Shown here: positions 23,624 to 34,576 of the stretch, one piece after another | How the letters are laid out: every line of letters begins with the position of its first letter | Position numbering within the stretch: the stretch's first letter is position 1 | NCBI GenBank assembly: GCA_028386065.3 | Contig: JAKUCV010004296.1 | Coordinates: 43,762-107,761, forward strand | Direction of reading: 5' to 3' | Origin: Turnera subulata | Taxonomy: Eukaryota > Streptophyta > Magnoliopsida > Malpighiales > Passifloraceae | DNA length: 64,000 bases | Position numbers and translations under genes: made by a program | The notes under the pieces: generated by a model | The model's database searches: none | Told to the model about the DNA's origin: nothing | The model's input: only the letters and a program-made list of their open reading frames with translations

Positions 23624-26337
23624 TGAAGCGCCCCGACCCGTATTTACCGTACACAGTAAACACGTGCCGGAACTATTCTAATTGATAGGAAACAGAACAC
23701 AACTCGCATGTATTTTACAGCAGCAAACCATATAATACAATCGTTACCCATGCTCGGGGACCATTATTCAGCAGTACACAGCTCACTATATACAACAATA
23801 ACAGAGTAAAGAGCAAGCAGTCACAGCAGCAGAAGACTCTATGCACATGCAGCGAGGTATGGATCTGGAGTCAGGTGGAGAAGAAGGCAGCAGCCATCGA
23901 ACGTCGTACCTGATCTACGAAACAACTGAACCTACGGGATGAAACCCCGCAGGCGAGGGGTAAGTCCGAAGTGCTCACCGATGAAGGATAAACAGAGATA
24001 TATAATCAACCATAATACTTTCGAAGTAAGCATAAACAACACAACAGAAGAATCCAACACAAACAACACAACATAAGAATCTTACTACAACATAACTGAG
24101 CCAAGACCAAAAGAATTCTTATTATTTTATTTACCAATTTTATCTTCCGAGCCCCGTCACTGGACAAGCTAGGGTCGTACCTGGTTATTAACTAATTCCA
24201 GATGCCAGGCCAAAACACAATCCGGGATCAACATCCCAATCACAACCAATCCGGATCAACATCCCAATAACAATCTCATCCGGGATCAACAGCCCAATAT
24301 CAATCTCATCCGGGATCAACATTCCCAATAACCAAACCAAACCGGCCTTGACACCACAGAACTGGTCTCTAACCATCTAGTCGTACCACTACTTTCCACG
24401 TGACAATTATATCATCATCTCAAATTCAATTCCAATTCCATTACTCTATCATCAATTATTCAACTTCCTATTATCTCAGATTAATCCACAGACTCAACCA
24501 ACCAACAATCTCATATCACTATTTATTCACAAATAACAGTTCAATGGTTACTCACAATACCACAGGCCAACAACACAATCCAGCAACAACACAGCAATAT
24601 CCACAGCAATCAAATAGTAATCAATAATCATCAACAATTTGCATAGCAATCATATAACAGTCAATAATCACTTCAGCAGTTCAATCAAACAACAAAAACA
24701 AACACAGTATTACGGGCACATATCCAAGGTTATCCATCCTCACCTTAGCCGACTTTCAGTTTTGGAAATGTCCAACAGACTCCAAGTCCGGTTCCTCAGG
24801 TATCTGCTCGTTATCAACTCCTATATCAAACAAATAATATGCACACATAAGTGATATGCAATGTCATACTACTATTGTATACCGAAAAATAAATACTGAC
24901 TCGTCTCGGTTACTCCCCCGGGTTATTTCTCCATTATCATCATCATTCACCATTTATTTCCAGTGTCAAAAATAATACTATACTTATACCCATACTCGGA
25001 TACTATTCTAGTACAATACCTACTTTGTTAATACCCTTTCTAAAATTATTTCCCTCAAAATAATTATTATAACACACTATATATATTTTCCAAAATTATT
25101 TCCCTCTTAACAATTATTTTATATCATATATATTTTTTTCCAAAATTAATTTTCGTTTCCATAATCATATTTTCAAGAATTATTCTTTTTTTCTTTTTTT
25201 ATTATTATTCGGACTGGGCCCAAGGGTTAGGTCTGGCCTGCTACATAAGCTCAAGCCCAGACTCAGGTAGCAGCCCAAGCTCAGCCCACATAGCAAACCC
25301 AGCCAACCCATCCGACAAGCCCAACGCACTAGCCACATCTCGCGGCCCAGTTGGCATAACGGGTCAACCCGACCCATATCGTGACCCATCCGGGTCGAAA
25401 CCCCACCAACGGGTCTGCAGCTCACCTTGGTGGACGACGCGACGAGCGAGGCGACGACTGAGAGGGGAGACTGTGCAGACGGAGACGCGTGCGATGGAGG
25501 CGAGGTGAAAGGTGGCGGTCGCGACTCAGGTGGTGCTTGGCGGCGGCGGCTGCGTTGGTCGCGGCAACGAGGAGGAGAAGGACGACAAGGGGAAAAAGGG
25601 AAGGATGGCGACGGCCACTCCCCGTCCTACGGTGACAGCGATTAGAGGAAGGAGAAGGAGAGGCAAGGGGTGGTGTTGGCTCGGGCGGCGACGGTAGCAG
25701 GTGGTTGGTGGCTCATGGGGAGGAAGAGAAAAAGAAGAAAGGGGAAGAGGGTGGGGTTGCTGGTCAAAACGACGCAGCTTAGGTGGTTGTGTGTTGTATG
25801 TTTTTTTCTTTCTTTTTTCAGGTTACTTAGGCAGATTTGCAGGTAGGCAAGGATGGCGAAGGCTGGCTGTGTGTGTTTGCAGAAGAAAGGTGGTAGTGAT
25901 GGTGCACTGGGAAGAGGAAAGAAAAGAATAAGAAACACGACAAAAAGGCAATCATGCAGAATACTGGTATTGCACGGGCAGAGTACTGGCAGTTCACATG
26001 CTCACAGTGAATGGCGGCTGCAGCCTCCACACTGTGCACCTTGTGAGGCGGGCTCTGTCCGGACCAGAAAATAACTAATGTACCCCCTTGGCTTTATTTT
26101 TGACCCGATAATTCGGGGTTAATCCCGGCTTTTCTGAAGATTCCTGGACCCGAAAAATTCTAACTTTGGTCCGAAAAATCCGCAGAAAAATCCCGAGCGT
26201 GGGACAGGGCTCGGTTTCGGAATCCGATGCACGAATTACCATAAATTAATTACGCAAGATTAATTTTAATGGTAAATTACGGCAAAATAAATTATTACGG
26301 TGACGGTAAAAACGTAAAAATTAACCGGGCTGTTACA
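23624..26337 (-). repeat. 5' LTR of element B
   Basis: 2714 bp, pairs with 16129-18832. Includes the tandem GGGAT-CAAC-ATCCC units at about 24221-24328. Confidence 0.9.
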
Positions 26338-26342
26338 CACAA

Positions 26343-28414
26343 TGTTAAATTTAATTATTTTTGGGAACACGTACTGTTGGGATTAGCATGGCAAAGGAGC
26401 AAAATATTACGCAAACCCTAGAATCCTCTAAGAGTATTTAAATTCTCTATCTCTCTTTTTTTTTTTAATAAAGAAAAAATTTAGGTTGAGGGGAGGCTCT
26501 ATATATAAGCAAGACACTAGTTGAATTGAGTTAATTAAATGATGACATACATATGCTATGCTAATTTGATTATTAATTTCCATGGCATACAGGAATTACT
26601 CCCGCAGTACGACCAGGAAGCATTTCTTTTTGGATATGAACGAAATCTTTATTGCCACCAACAGATCAAATACAAAACCCGAAAATTCGGGTAAAAGGAA
26701 GAACAGACCCAAACACTACCAGCATAGACAGCCTGACAAACCCCTGGAATATCACCCCAAATAAAGAGTATCAATACCCTACCAAACTGGCCTGAACATG
26801 CAATAAGCAAAACCATCAGCCTAGATCACTACACATAGGATAAAGAACAGGGTACTCCATTCCATTGTTTAAGACTATCAACACATATAAATAAGTAGAT
26901 CAGATTGCTGTAAGGGAAAGGAGGGTTGCCTACCTTTAATCCAAGAAATCGACCTGTGAAGTATGACCTCGAAAAGTTTTCCCCAATCAATCTCCACTTG
27001 TTCAAAGACAAGTTTATTTCTGCAAAGCCATATACGTACTCCGAACTGTAGCGAAGAACACAATACCCCTACCACATTTGATGACTGTCCGTTGACAAAA
27101 ATCTTGTTTCCGTCAGCAGCATCTATTCCAGCTTAAAAAGGGTTTAAAGCTTCATATCAAAAATAAAAAAAAGGGTTTAAAGCTATTTTATGTCCCTCAA
27201 CTTTATTAGTTTTATCATTGTTGTCCCTGTGTTTATAATTTCATTAATCATGTCCCTCATCTCAATAGAAACTGAGTGTTTATGTCCTTTCTCCTTATAT
27301 CTCAATAGAAACTTAGCGTATACAAACTGAGTGTTTATGTCCTTTCTCCCTGTAGCACACAAATCCCAAATTATTTACGAAAGTCTTATTTTAAATTTTT
27401 TCATTACCTTTTGAATATCGAAATTAATTTTTTTATTTATCCATTTATCACGTTCTTTGTCTAATCATTTTCACCGTAATTTGTGTTGTTTGCCACGAAA
27501 AAAAATTAAAAAGAACAAACAACAGTAACAAAAATTAAGAGGAACAAAGAGATATATGTGAACACAAAAATTCTAGTATTTCTTTCCATTGATATTTACA
27601 GAATAAAATACATAAAATCCAAGCATTGTATACCCAAAAGAACCAAGAATTAATGGTGTAAATCCTCCAAAACACAAAGAAGCAGCGAAAAGAATTTAAA
27701 AAATTGAAGAAAAAATCACTATAGGTTGAGCGTTAAGAGAACGACGTCGTGGGGAATCCGGGTGAGGTGGAGGCCGTGAACAGATCCGACAGAGGGGAGT
27801 TCTACAACGACGGATCTGTTTCGGCGCCTTCTCCAACAAATCTCTTCCAAGAGATCTGCAGCAGTCTGTCGTGATTGAAACGTTTACCAAATTTTATGCT
27901 GGTAGAGAAGACACGAGGCTTTGATAATTTTTTAATCAAACACTTTTTTCTCCTGTCTTGACGATTTGCAACCAAGGAGAAAGTGAATCTTATACATATC
28001 TTAAATTTGGAATTACTGATGGAATTAAATTTGTGTTAACTTTCGGAAATTAGGTTTCCAATCAAACGCATCTAAAAAAAAAGTGACGATTTTTAATATA
28101 ATGGTTCTTAATGATAAAAAAAAAAATGTCATCTGCCTCGTTAAAATTTATTACTTCTTTCTAAAAACTTTAAAAATAAATATTAAGAGCATTTGAGGCT
28201 GAAACTAACCGAAAAATTTGATAAGAAAATAATAACCATAAAAATAGAAAACACAATCCAATTAAATTTAGATTTTAATTAAACTGAGAAATGGAAAAGT
28301 TAATACAAAGTAATTTAAAGATTAGGACATGTAGTTGATCAAAAAAAAAAAAGATTAGGACATGTAGAGCCCACAGGACACATGTCTATACCATAACAAG
28401 TGACCCGCAATACC
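26343..28414. other. mostly noncoding AT-rich DNA with a LINE remnant
   Basis: Apart from the LINE piece at 26610-27120, I see no gene. A short duplicated stretch with 'ctcaatagaaactKagcgt' lies near 27260-27350. The small frame at 27696-27890 has no known motif. Confidence 0.4.
26610..27120 (-). pseudogene. 3' end of a LINE (zinc-ribbon region and tail)
   Basis: On the minus strand 27075-26880 reads VRIWLCRNKLVFEQVEIDW, the W/R-I-W-x-x-R-N pattern found after the reverse transcriptase of plant L1-type LINEs. It continues to a typical LINE-like tail, 'gcaataaagatttcgttcat' followed by an A-rich end at about 26625. The 5' part is missing. No target duplication identified. Confidence 0.5.
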
Positions 28415-28428
28415 AAGGAAGTAGTCCT

Positions 28429-29250
28429 CGGAACACAACACAGGCTCTCTCTCTCCCTAGGAACCTCTCTCTCTCCCTTCCATTTTCTCTCCCAAAGTCG
28501 TCTTCCTCAAGAACGTTCGGGCTTCCGCCGCCGGTTCCTCCGGTTGGTTGGTAAGCCCATTTTCTCTTTATAAGTGTTTATTAAGTCTTTACTTTATATA
28601 TATCTAGTAGATTTGTAATAGATCTGGTAGTTAGTTGATGGATCTCAATTCCATCCTTTTGTTGTTGGAGACTCTTAATACCTCTTCTTGCCTGACATCC
28701 ATGGATCTGAAGCTTTCAACCTCGAGGCTTCTAGATCTGCGGATACAAAAGTAAGAGATTGTGAGTTGTTCTTCCATTCATCCAGTGGCCTTGAATTGGG
28801 CTTGTTGCAGATAGCGGATAGTTGTTATTGTGTGAAGTTTGGAGCTTGTTATGAAGTGTTTACTCACAAAGGAGGATATGGGCTTTCTTCCGTCTATCCG
28901 GTGATGGCTATTGTTCGGCTTGCTCGGGTTTCAGAGATAAAGCCGATAGCTACCGACCACCGGAAGCGAACTTGGTTGCTGTTTGGGGCTAGTCCTGCTT
29001 TGTGCGGATTGAACGCCCTCCCGTCCATGGGTAGCTGCGAGTTCTTCGGTTTGAGTTTTAACTCTTGCCTATGTTTGAATTTAAGAGTAACCGCTTTGTA
29101 TTCATGGTTCATGCTTTGTTTGGGGATTTATTCCTCCATGTTTGTGGCTTTCAATTATGTTGTTTTTCTTATTTTTAACAGTGTAATTTGTGGTAATATG
29201 TATGTTGTACTCGGTTTATATTAATATATTTTTACCCCTTTCGACAAAAA
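28429..29250 (+). mobile_element. 822-bp retroposon with poly(A) tail and 14-bp target duplication
   Basis: Flanked by AAGGAAGTAGTCCT at 28415-28428 and 29251-29264. The right end is 'acccctttcgac' followed by a short A run, the usual tail of plant non-LTR elements. Inside is a 178-codon frame (28688-29224) that I do not recognise; its C-terminal third is hydrophobic. The first 150 bp are pyrimidine-rich (ctctct). It is either a short non-autonomous LINE derivative or a retroposed transcript. It interrupts the F-box-associated fragment that resumes at 29265. Confidence 0.75.
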
Positions 29251-29264
29251 AAGGAAGTAGTCCT

Positions 29265-29523
29265 TTGACATATGGGCATTATTTGATGCTGGTGTTGAAG
29301 AAGCATGGACTAAATTGTTCACCGTTGCAGGATTTCGTGAGCTTCAAGCTCCTCTTGGATTTCGGAGCAGTGCAGACTTATTTTTCTAAACACCCACCGG
29401 AGGATTGCTCACAATTAACCCAATTACACAGGAACGGAGGGATGTTCAAATTGATGGAGATACTTGCAATTCCCAGATTGTTCCTTATTTGGCCACCCAA
29501 GCTTCACTTGAAGAAGTTTAACT
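29265..29523 (+). pseudogene. C-terminal piece of an F-box-associated (FBA) domain gene
   Basis: One frame reads DIWALFDAGVEEAWTKLF, AGFRELQAPLGF, an in-frame stop, then INPITQERRDVQIDGDTC, NSQIVPYLATQASLEE. This resembles the last blades of plant F-box-associated type domains (the W-x-K-L-F and I-V-P-Y patterns). The N-terminal part is absent upstream, where the retroposon at 28429-29250 sits directly against it. Confidence 0.6.
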
Positions 29524-30087
29524 GAGTATTGACTTTAATTTGTAGTTATATCTTTTATCATGTGTTGTGTTCGTCATCATCTTTATGCACCCCTGGTTCC
29601 AAACTGCAAACATCAGTTCTCAGTCGTTTGTAGACATGCTAGCGCTTGGATGTAGAAGAGAATAAAAGCATAATTATCAATCTAACAACATGAATGAATT
29701 TTATAAAAAAGAAAACAAACAAACATGAATGAGTAATGGGGTAACCAATAGAATACTCTCATTTTCCAACCAATCTTAACTTACATCCCTTATCTATCAC
29801 TTGGATCCACATGCCGAGTTAAGCGATGACCTTCCAATTAAGTCATCAAAATTCCATGCTTTCCTTTGGGTTCATATATGCAAGGCCCAACGAATCCACA
29901 ATAAATAAATAAATAAATCTCGAGGGTCGTTTAGTTTTCTCCCCTACCTTTTATTCCTAATTTCTTCTTCTTCTCTTTTTGTTCCAGAAATTATTTTGAA
30001 CGGAAACCATATTTACCCCCGTTTATTCCGATCATTAACTTTGAGAAACAAAAAAAGAGAAGAAGAAGAAGAAGCTTTAAAACCCAA

Positions 30088-30282
30088 ATGATGCCTGATA
30101 AGGAATTGACGAAGGAGTTGGTGTGGGATATTTTGCCAAGGCTACATATGAAGTCTATTGTGCGATTCAGGTGCATTTCTACATCTTGGGACACGCTTCT
30201 CTCCAGTACCGATTTTAAGTTGCCACCTTGCCTTCTTTGCCCCCTGGTCATTGAGAAGATCAAATCATTGAGTGATAGGTGA
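30088..30282 (+). pseudogene. isolated F-box domain fragment
   Basis: The 64-codon frame starts MMPDKELTKELVWDILPRLH and continues MKSIVRFRCISTSWDTLLSS, a good match to the plant F-box consensus (L-P-x-x-x-L...V-x-R-x-x-x-v-S-x-x-W). The frame closes soon after, with no kelch, LRR or FBA continuation. Probably the N-terminal remnant of an SCF substrate-receptor gene. An intron with a downstream exon cannot be excluded, but none is visible before 31 kb. Confidence 0.55.
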
Positions 30283-30299
30283 CCAAGGCATGACATACT

Positions 30300-31075
30300 C
30301 CACCTCCAGAATTAACAGAGCCAAATCTCTTTTTTCTTTCACTTTGTTAGTGTTCTGTTTCTGTGTTCAACCTGACTGATTTGCCATTTGATTTGTGGTC
30401 CTCACAAGAGTTTGAAAGGGGCATGCTCAAGATAATAGGCACATTGGACAATGAACACTACTAAAGATCTTAAGCTCTTCTGTGCTTTGTAATGGTCCTC
30501 TTTCATTTCTTTTTACTGGGTTTCTGGACTGGCGTCTGTTTTATTCTATACCATCCTTTGCATACGTATGGTAAAACGCATATAAAGCATTACACTGGAG
30601 AAAATAACAAAGCTTAAACAATTCTTGTTTCCTCAAATGCAGGGAAAAAGGATATATTTATATGCTGTTTAGAGAAAAAGGAGGAAGAAAAGTAATACAT
30701 AAGCAGCTTTTACTATTGAAATTTGTTGAAGATAGCAAGAGGAAGAATAGGGGAGGAGTTGGGGGGAAAGGAGTGAAAAGGACAAGAAAAACATGAAGAT
30801 TAATGATCTTCGTGGGATACTTTGCCTGCTAGAAGACAGGCATACTGGCGGCCGCCCCAGCTTTCTACTCCCGCAAGTAACCAAGAAAAGAACAAAGAAG
30901 AACCAAGATTGAGTTTTTAGCTTTTGGCGGTCAAACTTAAGTATCCTGATCCTATGCTAACCACTAGAAGAAGTGAAACAGCAAACCCGGAAGAACATAA
31001 GGAGACTCATCTGCCCACTGCAAATTTCTGACAATGCAACACCACGAATTACAACATGGAACAGCCTGATGCAGG
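30300..31075. other. noncoding stretch
   Basis: No gene, repeat or RNA recognised. Purine-rich patches at 30650-30780. Confidence 0.3.
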
Positions 31076-31079
31076 TACT

Positions 31080-31492
31080 ATTAAAATCAACTGCGATGGA
31101 GTTTCTAAACAAGCCACCAGAGATACGGGACTTGGGGTGTCAAAACCAAAAGCCAATCGGCCTTGATGTCAGAGGCAATGACAGTACAAGAGGCGGTTAA
31201 CCTTGCTTCAGCTAGGGGTTTTCGAAAGATTACCATTGAAACCGACTCATTGGTTTTGTGGAAAGCTATTCAAAGTGGAGAGGATATCCCGCTGATGATT
31301 AGAATCGTAGTGCTAGATAATAGAAGAAGAAAGATGTTTTTGAGGAATGCTATTTCAGATGTATTGCCAGATCTGCAAATAAAATAGCAGACTGGGTAGG
31401 GAAATCTTCCATAACTCAATCATGCCCTCCAACTTGGACTTCTTGTACTCCAATGCGGTTAGGCATCCTCCTTTGCAAGGATTTTATTCTAA
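31080..31492 (+). pseudogene. LINE-type RNase H domain fragment (RVT_3-like), frameshifted
   Basis: IKINCDGVSKQATRDTG (31080 on) corresponds to the start of the plant LINE-associated RNase H fold. After a frameshift the second part reads EAVNLASARGFRKITIETDS and then, after another, RSANKIADWVGKSS. These are the E-A, E-x-D-S and N-x-x-A-D-x-x-A landmarks of that family. Such domains also occur as solo host genes. The breaks make this a relic. Confidence 0.6.
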
Positions 31493-32043
31493 GCCAGTAA
31501 AAGTTTACGTGTTCCCGGCAAAATAAATAAATAAATAATAATAATCAAGTGCCTATGACGTGATACCACTACGATGGGGTTTTATATTACATATGAATAA
31601 TCATCTGCATCTGAGCAACTAAGCCAGCACAGAGTTCTCAAACGTTTAAATCCAAGTGACTTTGGCTCTCTGGCCGTACTCCAGCACAAGATTCTCTGAT
31701 TCAAACGCAGTACCGCATGGGGACAGACGATGAGCAAATGAGATTGATCCATATGCAAAAGAACTTTACATCATCCCAGCTATCCTCAATCCCCAAACAG
31801 AAAACTATAATTTTAAATAAACTGAGTCGGTAGGCCAGTCATTCAAATCTATTCCAGGCATTTCAGTAGCTAGAGTGCATTGTCTTCTTGAGACAAATGC
31901 CTATTTCAATCCTCGCCCTGCCAAGCACATTTCATTCAAGTCTTAGCAACAGGACAAAGATGCACTAATTCAAACCAAATTTTCAGCTAGCAGAGTATAT
32001 GAATTAAAAATGAAGGCAATATGATTTCGAAGCAGAGAACAAA
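31493..32043. other. 3' flank of the COMM-domain gene
   Basis: Probable 3' end and terminator region of the minus-strand COMM-domain gene. The last coding exon was not resolved; a tiny exon around 31900 is possible. No other gene. Confidence 0.3.
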
Positions 32044-32949
32044 CCATGTCAGATAACTGGTCTCTTATGCAGTACATAGACTTCACCATGGTTTCTAGAG
32101 TGTCTTTAGCTACTTGGAACTTCGCTTCAGACCCTCCCATGTGAGATTGAGCATCACTTTGAAGCTGAAGAATGTCGATGATCATATAGTTAAATATGAG
32201 CAAAAAGAATCATTTTTGCTTAATAAGGTATGGCCCAAAACAAAAAAAAAAAAATTCCAGTGAATGTGAATAGACAAGTGATGAGATACCTTCAAGTTGA
32301 TAACAGCAACGGGATTGATCATTTCCGTTGTGTCCTGATTTGCCATATTCCATGTCATAGCCTTCAAGCGAGGCAGAGTAACCTGCAAAGAATAATAACT
32401 TGGAGGATTACAATGTGATAAGTGTAATTAAAAAAAAAAAAAGTGTACTTTCCTAACTCATTAAACTGCAAAAGAGTTGCTACCTGATCCTTGAACACAT
32501 CTTCCCTCCACTCTCTCTGAAACTTCTGCAACAAAAGCGTCAATAGCCTCTGCAGTTCGGGCAGGACCTCGTCAGGGAACAGCTTTTGAATCTCGTCTCT
32601 GCTCACGTTCTCGTAAACGCACCGTCGATTTAACGTACGAAGGCAGACCAAGAGCTATACATGATTTTTTTTTTTTTTTTAAAAAAAGCAGAAACTTCAA
32701 TAAAGATTTTGAAATTATGTCACCAGTCGTTAAAAATGGGGGAATTGTAGGAACTTCAATACGTACTGGGTCGAGGTCGGAGTCGTTTTGGAGCTGGAGC
32801 ATGTCGCAGATGACGCGTCGGTCGGCGGCATCGAGGCCTGTTGTTCGGGTTCTCCAGAGAGCTTGAAGTATATACTCTACTGATTCTTTTGAGTTAGCTC
32901 TTACAAGGAGCGGCAAATGACCCCATAGAGTCTGCTCCAAGTTATTCAT
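32044..32949 (-). CDS. COMM domain-containing (HCaRG-like) protein, four exons seen
   Basis: Exons on the minus strand: 32949-32768, 32654-32484, 32382-32290 and 32164-32044, each bordered by GT/AG. The spliced protein begins MNNLEQTLWGHLPLL, contains DEIQKLFPDEVLPELQRLL, and ends in the exons VTLPRLKAMTWNMANQD and FQVAKDTLETMVKSMYC. The C-terminal part (L-P-R-L-K-x-x-x-W, then a regular helix) is the COMM domain. In animals COMMD proteins form the Commander complex in endosomal recycling and affect cullin ligases; the plant role is inferred only by family. Reading through the last donor gives a further ~15 codons and a stop near 31970, or a short last exon follows. No defects seen. Confidence 0.85.
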
Positions 32950-33082
32950 CGTCTGGTTTTTTTTTGTGCCCTAACTCGATTTCATTGATTCGTTTCCAGC
33001 AACTTCTGATTAAAACGGAACAAGGTTTCCATGGCAAAACGATGTCGTTTTGGCATCAACCGCCAGAAACTTAATAGTAATA

Positions 33083-34404
33083 GGCATAAACCCCAATTTG
33101 CCCCCTGTGTTATACATTTTGGGTCGATTGAATCCCTGTGTTTCTATTTGGGCCAATTGCATGTCTATGTTTGTAAAATTGGCTCAATTTAGTCCCAGTC
33201 AAAATTAAAGTCAAAATTGGGCTGACGTGGCATCCACGCGGTGGCTGACCTGTGAGGTCAGAGTTTGACCTCGTCCTACGTGGCTTTGTAAATGTGGTGG
33301 CCAAATAAGAAAGTGACACGTGGCTACCCGATTTTAAAAACCTAACCTGATTTGGTGTGGCCCGATGCAATTAACCCACAAACGTAATAACCGATTCATA
33401 CCCTAAAATCCCTAACCGGTCAACTTTTTGTCAAATCCCTAAATGCTATTTAATATCTTTCCCTTTCCTTCTCACTTGCTCACACGATCTTATAAAGCCC
33501 TAAATAGAATTAAGTGAACCCAACACCATAAGAGGTTTCTTACTCTCTACTCGCAGCTCTTTTCTTTTTCTTTTCTTTTTTTTTATATGATTTCTGGAAT
33601 TTAGTCATCCTCTTCCTAAGTCGAACCTCCTGAAAAGTATTTGCCCTAATCTATCCAGACAATGAAGCGCCATGCTTAGTATCCTTGCCCAGGTAATCGT
33701 CAAAATCAGATTGAGATTTACATTTTTTTTAAAAAAAAAATTTCTTTGATGATTTTTTTTTTGTTTTGATTTTGTGTTTTTTTTTTGTTGGGGAAAAATA
33801 ATTGATTTAGGAGAGTACTAGGTGCCACTTTGGGGGCTGCATTCATGGTGTTCGTGGTGTAGACAGATCTATCAATCCATTGCAGCAAAATGGAATCAAG
33901 AGAAGCTCCTAGCCCTACCCTCAAATTGTGCATCCCAAAAAAGTTTCTCCTATTTCTGAAAAAAACATGAGTTCGTCCTCCTCTTCAGTTCGTAATCGTG
34001 ATTGGGAAGACACGATATGTGACTGTGGAGAATTGTCTCCTTTGCGTGTCTCTAATGCTCCCAGAATCCAAGTCGGCGATTTTATGGTTGCGGTTTGCTC
34101 AATGAAGATGGGAGGAGATGCAATTTTTTTTAGGTATGATCCTCCAATGTCCCGACGTGAGCAACATTGAAGATGCATTTTTGGAATGGGAAATATATGT
34201 ATTTTGTTAGGAATCGGGTAGCAACTATGGATATTGGTTGCAAAATTTTGTGTTGGCCAGTATGTTGGCCAAACTGAAGACAATTATGCAATATATATAT
34301 ATATGTATGCTACTTGTTTGATGAAATGTCAAGTAGAGGACTAGAAACACAGGGACTCAATCGGCCCAAAAGGTATAACACGGGGGCAAATTGGGGTTTA
34401 TGCC
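33083..34404. mobile_element. Mutator-like non-autonomous element with 9-bp TSD
   Basis: 1322 bp flanked by ATAGTAATA at 33074-33082 and 34405-34413. Terminal inverted repeats start GGCATAAACCCCAATTTG and match for about 70 bp with a few differences. A 9-bp duplication with TIRs of this kind is characteristic of MULEs. It sits in the short gap between the divergent COMM-domain and snurportin-like genes. No transposase; it carries the small frame at 33928-34170. Confidence 0.8.
33928..34170 (+). CDS. GRF-type zinc-finger-like small protein inside the MULE
   Basis: 80 codons: a serine run, then IICDCG-like spacing (TICDCGELSPLRVSNAP) and later AVCSMKMGGDAIFF. This resembles plant GRF zinc-finger proteins, in which CxC, C and F-F-x-W positions bind zinc and often nucleic acid. 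The second half deviates from the consensus (IFFRYDP). Related frames are common on plant MULE-type elements. It could be captured gene sequence or an element-borne gene, and may not be functional. Confidence 0.45.
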   Translation: MHPKKVSPISEKNMSSSSSSVRNRDWEDTICDCGELSPLRVSNAPRIQVGDFMVAVCSMKMGGDAIFFRYDPPMSRREQH

Positions 34405-34576
34405 ATAGTAATACCTCCCTCCTACTCCCTTGTTTATGCGCTGCGTTTTAAAAGTAAGACCAATTTCAACGAAACGACTCGTCGAGAGTTTGGTTTCAGT
34501 TCAAAATCTCGAAAATTTAGGGAGGCGGAAGCGCGTGAAAGATTAACAAGCAAAGCAGAGCGGAGCAACAACCCCA

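Larger units (their letters stand above)
16129..26337 (-). mobile_element. LTR retrotransposon B, Ty3/gypsy chromovirus (Tekay/Del-like), inactivated
   Basis: LTRs 16129-18832 (2704 bp) and 23624-26337 (2714 bp) run TGAAGCGCCCC...TTGTTACA on the plus strand (TGTAACA...GGGGCGCTTCA in element sense), with target duplication CACAA at 16124-16128 and 26338-26342. Primer-binding region on the minus strand next to 23624: TTTTGGTAGCGGAGC. Polypurine side next to 18832: 'aagatgggtaggc'. Gene order in element sense is gag, protease, RT, RNase H, integrase, chromodomain. At least two frameshifts and several stops interrupt the polyprotein. The LTRs differ at scattered sites, more than those of elements A or C, so this insertion is older. 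Confidence 0.92.
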
